From Microbacterium sp. LWO13-1.2 (lineage in GTDB: Bacteria; Actinomycetota; Actinomycetes; Actinomycetales; Microbacteriaceae), in the NCBI RefSeq assembly GCF_038397725.1, contig NZ_CP151634.1:3410001-3474000 (forward strand): a DNA stretch of 64,000 nucleotides, given 5' to 3'. The position numbers and the translations under genes are program-made. Below are positions 1 through 9,689 of the stretch, piece after piece. The first letter of the stretch is position 1. Each line of letters opens with the position of its first letter. A model generated the notes under the pieces. That model was not told the origin of the DNA. It searched no databases and worked only from the letters and a program-made list of their open reading frames with translations.

Positions 1-143
1 TTTCCGTTCTTCGTCGGACAGCGATCCGCGGGTGATCGCGGTGATCCGACGCTATTGACCCCGCTCAGCGCCTCGCATCGGGGTTAACCACATGCATCCC
101 TGATCCGCATCGACGGGACGGGACGCGTGCGCGAAACCAGCGC
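1..143. other. Left edge; flank of the LuxR-type gene
   Basis: No complete gene. In plus-strand frame 2 the first 18 codons are open and end in a stop at 56-58, with plausible coding character (ending ...VIAVIRRY), so this may be the tail of a gene entering from the left. That is only a guess from a very short stretch. The remaining bases separate it from the stop of the LuxR-type gene on the other strand. Confidence 0.25.
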
Positions 144-2345
144 TCAGGCGTACTGGTTGGTGCGGTGCGCGAGGACCGTGAGCTCAGCCCGGGTTCGCAC
201 ATCGAACTTGGCGAACAACCGCCCGATGTGCACCTCGACGGTCCGCACGGAGACATGCAGTCGTAGTGCGATCTCTCGATTGCTGTGGCCCTCGGCGACG
301 AGCATCGCGACCTGCAGTTCGCGATCGGTGAGTACCGGTTCCCATGCCGCTCTGCAGGCCGCCAGCGGATCGGCGGCGCACACAGGAATCGGTGCGGTCG
401 GCAGGCTGGAGCTCTCGGCCACCAGCTCTCCCAGGCGCACCAACCGGGCGTCAGCCGCCGACTTCCATGCCTCCGCACCCGCTGTCGCGAAGAGACTCCG
501 CGCTGCCTGCAGATGTCGGACGCCCGCTCCCAGATCGCCACGCGTCACGCAGGTCGTCCCGAGAAGTGCCTCGACCCGTCCGCGCTCGAACGGAGATCTG
601 ATGGTGCGGCTGGCATCGGCGGCCGCCTGATAGTCCTGTCCCCACGCGTTCGCACGCGCTGCACGGATCGCAATGCGGATGCGGCGTGCCGAGGTGATGT
701 CCGGAGGCTCGATGAGTGTCGGAAGCATGACCGGGCCCACCTCCTCCAGACCAGGAAGACCGAGGCATGCGCCGGGAGCGCCGTACTCGGCCCACAGTCG
801 CATCTGCGTGGCTGCCTCATCGAAGCGACCAGCCAGATACGCGGCGATACCGTCTTCGACGAGGTGATCGGTGTGCAGCGAACGAGGCAGAACCACCGTG
901 AGAGCGGCCGACATGGCGCCGCGTCGTCCCGTCGTGGCAAGCTCCACCAGACGCGTCAAGATGACGGCGAGACCGGCGAAAGGGAGCGCGAGCGGCACAG
1001 TCAGGGCTGCGCGCACGAGGACCTCGTGCGCGGCACGCACATCTCCCGACCAGAGTCGGAGCAGCGCCTCGACCGTCGCCCGATATGCGCCCACCACCGG
1101 ACTGCGCTCGAACCCGCGCACGACGGCGTCGGCGGTGTCGATCCGATCGTCGCCTGCGAGGATGCGCAGGCCGCCTTCGGTGTCCCCGGAAACTCCGGCG
1201 CGCAGCGCCAGAAGGATGCTTCGGATGGGCTCTTCCCCGACGATGCCCGCGACGGCCTCGCCGGCGAGAAGGGTCGCCCAGGCGTCCGCCGGCCCGCACA
1301 GTGCGCCACCGGCACGGCATGCGGCATCGGCCTCGCGGGTCAGCTCCGCCCACTTCAGACTCTCCGCGTCGGAGTTCCGCTCTGAGCTCAGCATCGCCAC
1401 GATCGCGGTGAGACGCCCCCAATCGCGCCACGCTTCGGGGCTTCCGCCGGTCGGCCGGAGACGCTCCGTGTTGACGGGGGGCACCTCCCCGAATCGAAGC
1501 GTGTTCGCCACGACCAGCCCTGCTGCCGCCACGCTGTCGGGGCGCTCGCCGTTGCGAGAGTCCTCTTCGACGACGGCGCCGAGCAGGTCGGCTGCATCGT
1601 CCACCCAACCGCCACGGAGGGCGGCAAGCCCGGCAGCGGAACGTGCCGCGACGAGGCCCTCCGGATCGGCGTGCCCTGCGGCTTCCCTCGCGACCGCGAA
1701 CGCGCGCACGGCGTCGCCGCTCGCCGCAGCATGCCGTGACAGCTCCAGGAGCGGCCGCGTCAGGGCGGATTCGCCCTGCATCGTGCTCAGCGAGAGGTGC
1801 CAGAGAGCACGCCGATCATCGCCGAGCTCTTCGTACACGGTGTGCAGCGCTGCATGGATCTCCGTGCGCTCGGACAGGTCTGCGGTCTCATGCACCCAGA
1901 TGCGCAACCGCGGGTCGATGAAGGCGAAATGCCCGGCGACGAGGAGCAATCGTGCGCTGAGCTCGCTGCTGATGATGTCCTCGATGGTGCGCCTGGAGAC
2001 AGCGCGAAGAACGTCGGTGCGGTCGTCGACGCACACGGCGGCGGCGAGCAGGGCCCGTCGTTCCCACGGCGCCAGCAAGACGTCCGCGAACCGTGCGGCG
2101 ACGACCGGCGTCAGCGGAAGCGGGTCAGGCAGCGCGCGCGTTCCCCGTCGCTCTCCCGGGGAGAGCAGACGGGCGACTTCCGCGATCGTCTCGAAGTCGC
2201 CGTCGAGCTCGGCGAAAAGGCGCGCGGCGACGTGCGGGGCGATCAGCAGGCCGCTCTCCTGGAGAGACTCCAGGAGTTCCACGACCGGAGCCGATCGTCG
2301 ACGCGACCGCGTCGCCCCTCCGGTTTCCGGGTATGTCGCAATCAC
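144..2345 (-). CDS. LuxR-family (LAL/MalT-like) transcriptional regulator without a visible P-loop
   Basis: A 733-residue transcription factor. The C-terminal ~63 residues (from about 671) form a LuxR/GerE helix-turn-helix with TDRELQV, EGHSNREIA and SVRTVEVHI, expected to bind DNA. The centre is long, Ala/Leu-rich and helical-repeat-like, as in MalT/LAL regulators. The N-terminus seems to begin in the distal part of a LAL ATPase module: I find no Walker A motif, so it is shorter than usual LAL proteins (about 850-1000 aa). The GTG start at 2345 is supported by GGAGG five bases upstream. It lies 71 bp after rbfA on the same strand. Target genes and ligand cannot be read from the sequence. Confidence 0.85.
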   Translation of the reverse strand: MIATYPETGGATRSRRRSAPVVELLESLQESGLLIAPHVAARLFAELDGDFETIAEVARLLSPGERRGTRALPDPLPLTPVVAARFADVLLAPWERRALLAAAVCVDDRTDVLRAVSRRTIEDIISSELSARLLLVAGHFAFIDPRLRIWVHETADLSERTEIHAALHTVYEELGDDRRALWHLSLSTMQGESALTRPLLELSRHAAASGDAVRAFAVAREAAGHADPEGLVAARSAAGLAALRGGWVDDAADLLGAVVEEDSRNGERPDSVAAAGLVVANTLRFGEVPPVNTERLRPTGGSPEAWRDWGRLTAIVAMLSSERNSDAESLKWAELTREADAACRAGGALCGPADAWATLLAGEAVAGIVGEEPIRSILLALRAGVSGDTEGGLRILAGDDRIDTADAVVRGFERSPVVGAYRATVEALLRLWSGDVRAAHEVLVRAALTVPLALPFAGLAVILTRLVELATTGRRGAMSAALTVVLPRSLHTDHLVEDGIAAYLAGRFDEAATQMRLWAEYGAPGACLGLPGLEEVGPVMLPTLIEPPDITSARRIRIAIRAARANAWGQDYQAAADASRTIRSPFERGRVEALLGTTCVTRGDLGAGVRHLQAARSLFATAGAEAWKSAADARLVRLGELVAESSSLPTAPIPVCAADPLAACRAAWEPVLTDRELQVAMLVAEGHSNREIALRLHVSVRTVEVHIGRLFAKFDVRTRAELTVLAHRTNQYA

Positions 2346-2416
2346 CCTTGCCTCCGCTCACCTCATCGTCGCGTAGGACAAATGTTAGCAGCGCTTACAA
2401 AGGTGCGGTGGTGCGA

Positions 2417-2872
2417 TCAGCCTTCTTCTTCGTCCAGTTCACGCGGCTTGACGTACGGGTCGGCATCTCCGGCATGTACGGCCGAAGCGGCGATTCCGGC
2501 GACGGCCGCGTCGCGCTCGCGCGCTTCACGCAGCAACGCCGCGATGTGGTCGGCGTTCTCCGGAAGTGCGTCCGGGATGAACTCGAGCGTCGGCACCAGG
2601 CGGGTGCTCAACTGCCGCCCGACCTCACTGCGCAGCATCCCCGTCGCTGATGCGAGCGCCGCACCGCTGGCGATGCGCTCCTCCTCGGTGCCGAGCACCG
2701 TGTAGAACACGGAGGCATGCTGCAGATCCCCGCTCACGCGGACGTCCGTGAGAGTGACGAAACCGAGCCGCGGATCCCGCAGTCCCTTCTCCAGCCGCTC
2801 GGCAAGGATCACACGGATGCGATCGGCGAGACGGGCCTGTCGTTCACCAGCCATTGTTCTCTTCCTCTCCAC
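2417..2872 (-). CDS. rbfA: 30S ribosome-binding factor A
   Basis: RbfA, 151 residues, a KH-like 30S maturation factor that helps process the 16S rRNA 5' end and is needed in the cold. The start (AGERQARLADRIRVILAE), the LGFVTLTDVRVSGDL strand and the LEFIPDALPENADHI segment are typical. A C-terminal acidic tail ends in EEEG. GAGAGGAAG lies just before ATG 2872. It is the last gene of the nusA-ylxR-infB-rbfA cluster. The truB and ribF genes that often follow rbfA are not here; a LuxR-type regulator follows instead. Confidence 0.95.
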   Translation of the reverse strand: MERKRTMAGERQARLADRIRVILAERLEKGLRDPRLGFVTLTDVRVSGDLQHASVFYTVLGTEEERIASGAALASATGMLRSEVGRQLSTRLVPTLEFIPDALPENADHIAALLREARERDAAVAGIAASAVHAGDADPYVKPRELDEEEG

Positions 2873-2877
2873 GAAGC

Positions 2878-2914
2878 CTTCGGGCGAGGATGCTCAATGC
2901 ATCCCCGCCCGAAG
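2878..2914 (-). terminator. Long hairpin between infB and rbfA
   Basis: Inverted repeat with 16-nt arms (2878-2893 and 2899-2914), one internal mismatch and a 5-nt loop, placed between the infB stop (2927) and the rbfA ribosome-binding site. No U-tract follows in the direction of transcription. It may be an attenuating or RNA-processing hairpin rather than a full terminator. Confidence 0.55.
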
Positions 2915-2926
2915 CTATCGAACTGA

Positions 2927-5731
2927 TCAGCCGCGAGGCTTCTCGACGAGTTCGATGGTCTCGATCTCGTCGCCGATCTGAATGTCGTTGAACTTGCCGA
3001 GGCCGATACCGGCCTCGTAGTCCGTGCGAACCTCGGTGACGTCATCCTTGAACCGCTTGAGCGACTCGATGGCGAGGCCGTCCGCGAGGACGACACCATC
3101 GCGGATGACGCGGGCCTTGGCGTTTCGCGTGATCGTTCCCGATCGCACGATGACACCGGCGATGTTGCCGAACTTCGAGGAGCGGAACACCTCGCGGATC
3201 TCGGCGACGCCCGACTGGACCTCTTCGTACTCCGGCTTGAGCATTCCCTTGAGGGAGCTCTCGACCTCGTCGATCGCGTTGTAGATCACCGAGTAGAACC
3301 GGATGTCCACGCCTTCGCGAGAGGCGCGCTCGCGCGCCTTCGTGTCGGGGCGGACGTTGAAGCCCACGATGATCGCGTTGTCGATCGTCGCCAGGTTCAC
3401 GTCGGACTCGGTGATCGCACCGACACCGCGGTGGATGATGCGCAGCTGCACCGAGTCATCGACCTCGATCTTGAGGAGCGACTCCTCCAGCGCCTCGACG
3501 GCACCGGACACGTCACCCTTGATGATGAGGTTGAGCGACTCGACCTTGCCCTCTTCGAGTGCACGGGTGAAGTCCTCGAGCGAGATGCGCTTGCGGGCCT
3601 TGGCCAGCTGCGCGTTGCGCTCGACCGCTTCACGCTTCTCAGCGATCTGGCGGGCCAGACGGTCCTCGTCGGTGACGAGGAACACGTCACCGGCGCGGGG
3701 CACGGAGTTCAGACCCTGCACCTGGACCGGACGGGACGGGTAGGCCTCTTCGACCGCATCGCCGTTCTCGTCGAGCATCGCGCGAACGCGGCCGTAAGCC
3801 GTACCGGCGACGATCGAGTCGCCGACACGCAGCGTTCCGGACTGGATGAGCACCGTCGCGATCGAACCGCGGCCCTTGTCGAGCTTCGCCTCGATGGCGA
3901 CGCCTCGTGCGGACTTGTTCGGGTTCGCGGTCAGGTCGAGACCGGCGTCGGCCGCGAGCAGCACGGCGTCCAGGAGTTCCTGGATGCCGGTACCGGCACG
4001 CGCCGAGACGTCGACGAACATGACGTCTCCGCCGTACTCTTCAGCGACCAGACCGTACTCGGTGAGCTGCTGGCGCACCTTGGCCGGGTTGGCGTCGGGC
4101 TTGTCGACCTTGTTCACCGCGACCACGATCGGGACGTTGGCCGCCTGGGCGTGGTTCAGCGCCTCGACCGTCTGCGGCATGATGCCGTCGTCGGCCGCGA
4201 CCACGAGGATCGCGAGGTCGGTGACCTGGGCACCACGTGCACGCATGGCGGTGAACGCCTCGTGACCCGGGGTGTCGATGAAGGTGATGGCCCGCTCGAT
4301 GCCCTCGTGCTCGGTCCAGACCTGGTACGCACCGATGTGCTGGGTGATGCCGCCGGCTTCACCCTCGATGACGTTGGTCTGACGGATCGCGTCGAGCAGT
4401 CGGGTCTTACCGTGGTCGACGTGACCCATGACGGTGACGACCGGCGGACGTATCTCGAGGTCTTCCTCGTTCTCCTCCTCCAGCTCCTGCTCGAGGTTGA
4501 GACCGAAGCCCTCGAGGAGCTCCTTGTCCTCGTCCTCGGGCGAGACCATCTGGATCTTGTAGCCGAGCTCGGCACCGAGCACCTCGAACGTCGCCTCGTC
4601 CAGCGACTCGGTGGCCGTAGCCATCTCGCCGAGGTTGAAGAGGATGGTGACGAGGGTTCCGGGCTGCACCGTGTAACCGGTCAGCGTCTCGATCTTGTCG
4701 GCGAAGTCCGCGATGGAAGCTCCGCGGCGCATGCGAATGATCTCGCCGTTGCCACGGGTGACGTTGACGCCACCGACGACCGGGGCGCTCCGCATCTCGA
4801 ATTCCTGCCGCTTCGCCCGCCGCGACTTGCGCTGCTTGCTCTTGCCGCCGCCCTTGCCGAAGGCACCAGCGGTACCACCGCCGGGACCACGGCCACGGCC
4901 ACCGCCGCCACCGGGACGACCGGCGAAACCGCCGCCGCCACCGGGACGTGCACCGGGGCCGCCTGCGCCACCGGGGCCGCCTGCGCCGCCGGGACGACCG
5001 GGGCCGCCCGGACGCTGCTGGAACGGTGCACCACCGGGACGACCGCCACCCTGTCCGCCGCGCGGAGCGCCGGGACGAGCGGGACCGCCGGGGCGGGGTG
5101 CGCCGGGACGCGGAGCGCCGGGACGCGGGGCCTGCGGGCGCGGGATGTTGCCGGGCGTCGGACTCGGACGCTGGCCCATCCCCTGCGCCGAGGCGAAGGG
5201 GTTGTTGCCGGGACGCGGACCTGCCGGGCGCTGCCCCATCCCCTGCGCAGAGGAGAACGGGTTGTTACCGGGACGCGGGCCGCCGGGCGTCGGAGCTGCG
5301 CCGTCGGACTTCGGCGTCGCAGTGTCTGCCTTCGCTGCCGACGGAGCATCCTGCGCAGCCGGAGCGGCCGGAGCAGGGGTCTCTGCGACCGGAGCGGGCG
5401 CTGCGGGGGCGGGAGCCTCCGGAGCAGGCTTGGGGCCAGGCTTCGGTCCCGGGGTCGGGCCCGTCGGCTTCGCCGCACCGGGCTTTGCTGCACCGGGCTT
5501 GGCCGCGGCAGCCGGCTTGGCCGCGGCGGCCGGCTTGGCCGCTGCAGTCTCCGCAGGCTTGGCAGCACTGTCGGCTTCGATCGCCGCGCGCAGCTTGCGC
5601 GCCACCGGCGGTTCGATGGTTGAAGAAGGGCTCTTGACGAATTCGCCGAGCTCCTTGAGTTTTGCAAGAGCGACCTTGCTGTCGACGCCAAGTTCGGCGG
5701 CGATCTCGTGTACGCGTGGTTTTCCAGCCAC
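2927..5731 (-). CDS. infB: Translation initiation factor IF-2
   Basis: IF-2, 934 residues, the GTPase that places fMet-tRNA on the 30S subunit and promotes 70S joining. Residues ~1-50 are the IF-2 N-terminal domain ([16 protein letters not shown]). Residues ~60-300 are a low-complexity Ala/Pro/Gly/Arg region including two copies of NNPF(S/A)SAQGMGQRP. The G domain begins near 434 with GHVDHGKT, then DTPGHE, NKVDKPD and a G5 SA motif, followed by domains II-IV. It lies 59 bp downstream of ylxR on the same strand. The long disordered N-terminus is usual in actinobacteria. Confidence 0.98.
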   Translation of the reverse strand: MAGKPRVHEIAAELGVDSKVALAKLKELGEFVKSPSSTIEPPVARKLRAAIEADSAAKPAETAAAKPAAAAKPAAAAKPGAAKPGAAKPTGPTPGPKPGPKPAPEAPAPAAPAPVAETPAPAAPAAQDAPSAAKADTATPKSDGAAPTPGGPRPGNNPFSSAQGMGQRPAGPRPGNNPFASAQGMGQRPSPTPGNIPRPQAPRPGAPRPGAPRPGGPARPGAPRGGQGGGRPGGAPFQQRPGGPGRPGGAGGPGGAGGPGARPGGGGGFAGRPGGGGGRGRGPGGGTAGAFGKGGGKSKQRKSRRAKRQEFEMRSAPVVGGVNVTRGNGEIIRMRRGASIADFADKIETLTGYTVQPGTLVTILFNLGEMATATESLDEATFEVLGAELGYKIQMVSPEDEDKELLEGFGLNLEQELEEENEEDLEIRPPVVTVMGHVDHGKTRLLDAIRQTNVIEGEAGGITQHIGAYQVWTEHEGIERAITFIDTPGHEAFTAMRARGAQVTDLAILVVAADDGIMPQTVEALNHAQAANVPIVVAVNKVDKPDANPAKVRQQLTEYGLVAEEYGGDVMFVDVSARAGTGIQELLDAVLLAADAGLDLTANPNKSARGVAIEAKLDKGRGSIATVLIQSGTLRVGDSIVAGTAYGRVRAMLDENGDAVEEAYPSRPVQVQGLNSVPRAGDVFLVTDEDRLARQIAEKREAVERNAQLAKARKRISLEDFTRALEEGKVESLNLIIKGDVSGAVEALEESLLKIEVDDSVQLRIIHRGVGAITESDVNLATIDNAIIVGFNVRPDTKARERASREGVDIRFYSVIYNAIDEVESSLKGMLKPEYEEVQSGVAEIREVFRSSKFGNIAGVIVRSGTITRNAKARVIRDGVVLADGLAIESLKRFKDDVTEVRTDYEAGIGLGKFNDIQIGDEIETIELVEKPRG

Positions 5732-5790
5732 AATTCTCCTGTCAGGGTCGGTCCACCCAGACAGGGCAGACCACTAGTCGCGGACGGGTC

Positions 5791-6063
5791 TCATTTCGAG
5801 CCGTTCACTTTGTTTCCATAGCCATTCAGCCGTTTCTCGATGGTCTGCGTGTCCAGTGGTGCGGACACACGGAGGGCTCGTGCGAAAGCGCGGCGCCGCA
5901 GGGCGGCATCCATGCATTCCCGCGTCGGATGCAGCCACGCGCCTCTCCCCGGCAGAACCGCACGCTCATCGATGATGAGGATGTTGTTCTGGGAAACCAC
6001 CCTGAGAAGGGCGGAGCGAGAAGCACGGGTGCGACAGCCGACGCACGTTCGTACAGGTTCCAT
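5791..6063 (-). CDS. ylxR: YlxR/RnpM family RNA-binding protein (DUF448)
   Basis: A 90-residue YlxR protein. It has the family signature TCVGCR near the N-terminus, followed by a RSALLRVV strand and the GRGAWLHPT...C segment. YlxR is encoded between nusA and infB in most Gram-positive bacteria. It binds RNA, and in Bacillus it has been linked to RNase P control (renamed RnpM). Gaps to nusA (41 bp) and infB (59 bp) fit one transcript. Confidence 0.93.
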   Translation of the reverse strand: MEPVRTCVGCRTRASRSALLRVVSQNNILIIDERAVLPGRGAWLHPTRECMDAALRRRAFARALRVSAPLDTQTIEKRLNGYGNKVNGSK

Positions 6064-6104
6064 CTTACACCGCGCCGCCGAGGGTCTCCGCGCAGGCCAT
6101 CGAC

Positions 6105-7088
6105 TCAGTCCAGGACGCTGTCCGGCTGGATGTCGATCTTCGCTCCGGTGAGCTTGGCGGCCAGACGCGCGTTCTGGCCTTCCTTGCCGATCGCGAGCGA
6201 CAGCTGGTAGTCGGGCACCAACGCGCGTACCGCCTTGGTTCCGGCATCCAGGATGAACGCGCTGGTGACCTTCGCCGGCGACAGCGCGTTGGCCACGAAG
6301 GCCGCGAGTTCCGGGTTGTAGTCGACGATGTCGATCTTCTCCCCCGCCAGCTCCTCGGTCACTGCGCGCACCCGTCGACCGAGCTCGCCGATGCAGGCGC
6401 CCTTGGCGTTGATGGAGGGGTCATCCGACTTCACCGCGATCTTGGTGCGGTGACCGGCTTCACGGGCGAGTGCAACGATCTCGACGAGGCCGGCCGCGAT
6501 CTCCGGGACCTCCAGCGCGAAAAGCCTGCGGACGAGCCCGGGGTGCGTACGCGAGACCGTGATCTGCGGACCCTTCATCCCCTTGGCGACGCTCGTGACG
6601 TAGACGCGGATGCGAGACCCGTGCGTGTACTCCTCGCCGGGCACCTGCTCCTCGGGCGGGAGGATGGCTTCGACGGATCCGAGGTCGACGTGGATCATCC
6701 GCGGGTTCGGACCCTGCTGGATGACGCCGGCGACGATGTCGCCTTCTTTGTCCTTGAAGTCGCCGAGCACGACGTCGTCGGCGATGTCGCGCAGCCGCTG
6801 GCTGATGACCTGCTTCGCCGCGAACGCCGCGATGCGGCCGAAGTCGTCGGGGGTGGCGTCTTCTTCGCCGATGATCGCGCCCTCTTCGTCCTTGACGACC
6901 TGGAGCACGGCGACGTGGCCGGACTTGCGGTCGAGTTCGACGCGGACGCCCTCCGGAGTGGTCCCGTCGGCGGCGACATGCTTCGAGTACGCAGTCAGGA
7001 CGGCCTGTTCGATGATCGCGACGAGTTCATCGAAAGGAATCGCCTTCTCTTTCTCGATCCCACGCAGCAGACTCAGTTCGATGTCCAT
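6105..7088 (-). CDS. nusA: Transcription termination/antitermination protein NusA
   Basis: NusA, 327 residues, binds RNA polymerase and nascent RNA and modulates pausing, termination and antitermination. The N-terminal domain (MDIELSLLRGIEKEKAIPFDEL) contacts polymerase. An S1 domain follows around 130-200, then two KH domains including SIGKEGQNARLAA near the C-terminus. It is the short actinobacterial form without the C-terminal acidic repeats of E. coli NusA. ATG 7088 is preceded by AGGGAG. It is first in the cluster; rimP, usually upstream, is absent. Confidence 0.97.
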   Translation of the reverse strand: MDIELSLLRGIEKEKAIPFDELVAIIEQAVLTAYSKHVAADGTTPEGVRVELDRKSGHVAVLQVVKDEEGAIIGEEDATPDDFGRIAAFAAKQVISQRLRDIADDVVLGDFKDKEGDIVAGVIQQGPNPRMIHVDLGSVEAILPPEEQVPGEEYTHGSRIRVYVTSVAKGMKGPQITVSRTHPGLVRRLFALEVPEIAAGLVEIVALAREAGHRTKIAVKSDDPSINAKGACIGELGRRVRAVTEELAGEKIDIVDYNPELAAFVANALSPAKVTSAFILDAGTKAVRALVPDYQLSLAIGKEGQNARLAAKLTGAKIDIQPDSVLD

Positions 7089-7110
7089 GACGACTCCCTA
7101 TTCAGCTCTC

Positions 7111-7134
7111 GTCGGCGCTTGTTCACGCGCCGAC
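7111..7134 (-). promoter_or_regulatory. Hairpin in the nusA leader
   Basis: Perfect 8-bp inverted repeat (GTCGGCGC / GCGCCGAC) with an 8-nt loop, 23-46 bp upstream of the nusA ATG and between the divergent nusA and amine oxidase genes. It could form a leader RNA hairpin acting in nusA control, or a dyad operator. Function is inferred from position only. Confidence 0.4.
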
Positions 7135-7217
7135 ATCCGTACAACGATACCCTGTGGCCACGACCCGGCGCGACGGCTGGGGCCGCTGCTCGCGGCGTCG
7201 ACACCCCAGGAGGATCC

Positions 7218-8573
7218 GTGACCACGTTCGACACCATCGTGATCGGCGCCGGTATGTCGGGCACGACCAGCGCACGGATACTGGCGGACGCCGGCCACCG
7301 CGTGCTCGTCCTGGAAGCACGCGACCGGATCGGCGGTCGCATGCAGAGCGACCGCTCGGCGGGCTTTCCGGTCGATCTCGGCGCCTCCTGGATTCACGGG
7401 ATCACCGATTCCCCGCTCTCGGATCTCGTCCAGACGCTCGGGATCCCCACGATCGAGTTCACCGTCGGGAGCTTCCAGGCCGGTGGGCGGCCGATCGAGA
7501 ACTTCGACGGCGAGAGTGCGCCGATGGATGCCGACGCCTCTGCTCGGTGGGTCGCGGATGTCGAAGCGGCCGACCTCGCGCTGGTCGACGAGATCGCACG
7601 GTCCGAGCCCGGCGACACGTATCTCGATGTGACCGAGCGCGTCCTGGACCGTACCGGATGGGCACCGGAACGCATCGACGAGGTGCGCGAGTTCTTCCGG
7701 CATCGGGTCGAGGAGCAGTGCGGGGCGTGGATCGGCGATCTCGATGCGCACGGACTCGATGAAGACGCGATCGACGGTGACGAGGTGATCTTCCCTCGCG
7801 GCTACGATGAGCTGCCGCACCGCATCGCCCAGGGACTCGACATCCGGCTCGGCCACGTCGTCACAGCGGTGAACCGCTCAGCCGACGGGGTGATCGTGTC
7901 GACCGATCAGGGTGAATTCACCGCACACAACGCGATCGTGACCGTTCCGCTCGGTGTTCTCAAGGCGGGCGCGATCGAATTCGCCCCCGCTCTGCCGGAG
8001 GACGTCGCCGGACCCATCGCGCGACTCGGCATGGGTGTCTTCAACAAGATCTTCGTGCAGTTCCCCGAACGGTTCTGGTCCGAGGACAGCTATGTGCTGC
8101 GCGCCCTCGGCGACGCCGGTGAGCACTGGCACTCCTGGTATGACGTCTCGGCGATCAGCGGGCACCCGACGCTGCTCACCTTCGCCGCCGGACCCTTCGG
8201 GCGGCATGTGCAAGGGCTCTCGGACGGTGCGGTGATCAGTGATGTGCTCGCCAGTCTGCGCGCCATGTACGGCGACGCCGTCGGTCAGCCGGTCGCGCAT
8301 CGGATCACGCGCTGGGGCGACGATCCGTTCTCGATCGGCTCCTACTCGTACCTCGCCGTCGGTTCTTCGCACCACGACCACGACGCGCTGGCCGGTCCGG
8401 TCGACGGGGTGCTTCATTTCGCGGGCGAGGCGACCTGGGGCGATGAACCGGCGACGGTGGGCGCTGCACTGTACTCCGGACGCCGCGCGGCGGAGAGGAT
8501 TCTCGGCCGCACGATCGATCTGAACGAATTCGCCGCGCGCATCATCGCACGCGAGCAGTCCGACGCCCGCTGA
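7218..8573 (+). CDS. Flavin-containing monoamine oxidase family protein
   Basis: FAD-dependent amine oxidase, 451 residues. An N-terminal dinucleotide-binding motif (IGAGMSGTTSARIL, then VLEARDRIGGR) and a C-terminal FAD-binding segment (LHFAGEATWGDEPATVGAAL) are characteristic of the MAO/polyamine oxidase family. These enzymes oxidise amines to imines or aldehydes with H2O2 release. The open frame extends well upstream, but GTG 7218 is preceded by AGGAGG at the right distance and begins the Rossmann strand. Divergent from nusA; it converges with the LOG gene with only 3 bp between. The amine substrate cannot be told. Confidence 0.9.
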   Translation: MTTFDTIVIGAGMSGTTSARILADAGHRVLVLEARDRIGGRMQSDRSAGFPVDLGASWIHGITDSPLSDLVQTLGIPTIEFTVGSFQAGGRPIENFDGESAPMDADASARWVADVEAADLALVDEIARSEPGDTYLDVTERVLDRTGWAPERIDEVREFFRHRVEEQCGAWIGDLDAHGLDEDAIDGDEVIFPRGYDELPHRIAQGLDIRLGHVVTAVNRSADGVIVSTDQGEFTAHNAIVTVPLGVLKAGAIEFAPALPEDVAGPIARLGMGVFNKIFVQFPERFWSEDSYVLRALGDAGEHWHSWYDVSAISGHPTLLTFAAGPFGRHVQGLSDGAVISDVLASLRAMYGDAVGQPVAHRITRWGDDPFSIGSYSYLAVGSSHHDHDALAGPVDGVLHFAGEATWGDEPATVGAALYSGRRAAERILGRTIDLNEFAARIIAREQSDAR

Positions 8574-8576
8574 ACT

Positions 8577-9611
8577 TCAGGGGGCGGTAGGCAGGGCGTT
8601 GATCGCGCCGATCAGCCGGTAGAGGGCGCCGACCTCGCGCCGCCGCAGCCGCAGGGCGAGCCGGGGCAGGTCGAGACGGTCATGGTCGAGCACCTCGGCC
8701 TGCACCGGCTCGATGCGCTCGATCGAGCCGTCGAGCAGCAGGTCGCTGAACTCCTCGTTGAGCGCGGCGACGTCGGCATCCGACGGCACTCCCCGCAGTC
8801 GCAGCACCAGCCGATCTCCGACCCAGCGCAGTGAGTCGTAGTTCCTCCAGAACCCGGTGATCTCGGCGGCAGCAGCATCGACCGAATCCGTCACCAGCAC
8901 TCTGTCGAAATCGTTCGGCGAGATGACGCCGGCCGGTACCATCTGCTCTTTGATGAAGCGCTCGAGCCCCTGCCAGAAGTCGCCGCCGGGTTCGTCGAGG
9001 AGCACGATCGGCATCGGTTCGGCCTTGCCGGTCTGCTGCAGGGTGAGCAGCTCGAACATCTCGTCCATCGTTCCGAATCCGCCAGGGAGGCAGATGAAAC
9101 CGAGGGACTCCTTGATCAGCATGAGCTTGCGAGTGAAGAAATACTTCATCTGCACGATGTGCGAGTCATCCGCCATCACGTCCGAGGGCTTCTCCTCGAA
9201 CGGGAGACGGATCGACACTCCGATGGCGCGCTCCGTGCCTGCACCTTCGGCGGCCGCCTGCATGATCCCAGGACCGGCTCCGGTGACCACCATCCACCCC
9301 TGGTCTGCGAGGGCGGAAGCGACACCTCGAGCCTGCTCGTAGAGCGGATCGTCGTGCCGCGTGCGCGCAGAGCCGAACACCGTCACCTTGGGGATCTTCG
9401 AGTACGGCTGGAACAGGCGGAACGCATCGCGCATCTCCGCGAGCGCGGCCGACGCGATCTTCAGGTCGAGGCGCGATGTGCCGTCCTGGCCGAGCAGCAC
9501 TCCGCTGCGCAGAATCCTGGTGATCAGGGACCGGTTGGTGCGGATTCCTGCTTCGTCCAGGACCTTCGCAAGTTCAGCATCCAGGGCATCCGAGGTCAGC
9601 GCGTCGCTCAT
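8577..9611 (-). CDS. LOG family (TIGR00730) Rossmann-fold protein
   Basis: A 344-residue LOG-family protein. Its core carries GAGPGIMQAAAEGA and the family hallmark PGGFGTMDEMFELLTLQQTG, which in characterised members binds the nucleotide and catalyses cytokinin-riboside 5'-monophosphate phosphoribohydrolase. This one is longer than minimal LOG proteins (~190 aa), with ~70 extra N-terminal and ~80 C-terminal residues, as in the larger actinobacterial group. True substrate unknown. CAGGCT, a possible -10, lies 6 nt before ATG 9611. Confidence 0.88.
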   Translation of the reverse strand: MSDALTSDALDAELAKVLDEAGIRTNRSLITRILRSGVLLGQDGTSRLDLKIASAALAEMRDAFRLFQPYSKIPKVTVFGSARTRHDDPLYEQARGVASALADQGWMVVTGAGPGIMQAAAEGAGTERAIGVSIRLPFEEKPSDVMADDSHIVQMKYFFTRKLMLIKESLGFICLPGGFGTMDEMFELLTLQQTGKAEPMPIVLLDEPGGDFWQGLERFIKEQMVPAGVISPNDFDRVLVTDSVDAAAAEITGFWRNYDSLRWVGDRLVLRLRGVPSDADVAALNEEFSDLLLDGSIERIEPVQAEVLDHDRLDLPRLALRLRRREVGALYRLIGAINALPTAP

Positions 9612-9657
9612 GACCCCAGCCTGTCACGTCCTCCGGCGACAGGAGCGAGCGACCCGC

Positions 9658-9684
9658 AGACCCTCGGCGCGATGCCGAGGGTCT
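9658..9684 (-). terminator. Terminator-like hairpin after proS
   Basis: Perfect 11-bp inverted repeat (AGACCCTCGGC / GCCGAGGGTCT) with a 5-nt loop, starting 5 bp after the proS stop. There is no U-tract, as is common for high-GC actinobacterial terminators. Confidence 0.7.
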
Positions 9685-9689
9685 CGCCC

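Noticed and set aside
285..2705. Several plus-strand frames of 300-500 codons opposite the LuxR-type gene and rbfA
   Set aside because: GC-rich antisense shadows without motifs or start signals; the minus-strand genes are supported by domains and a ribosome-binding site.
5150..5280. Repeats within infB as a tandem array or CRISPR-like structure
   Set aside because: They are in-frame coding repeats of the disordered IF-2 N-terminal region; no regular repeat-spacer pattern.
3431..5623. 730-codon plus-strand open frame opposite infB
   Set aside because: Antisense of a strongly conserved GTPase gene in GC-rich DNA; composition is repetitive and no domain is visible.
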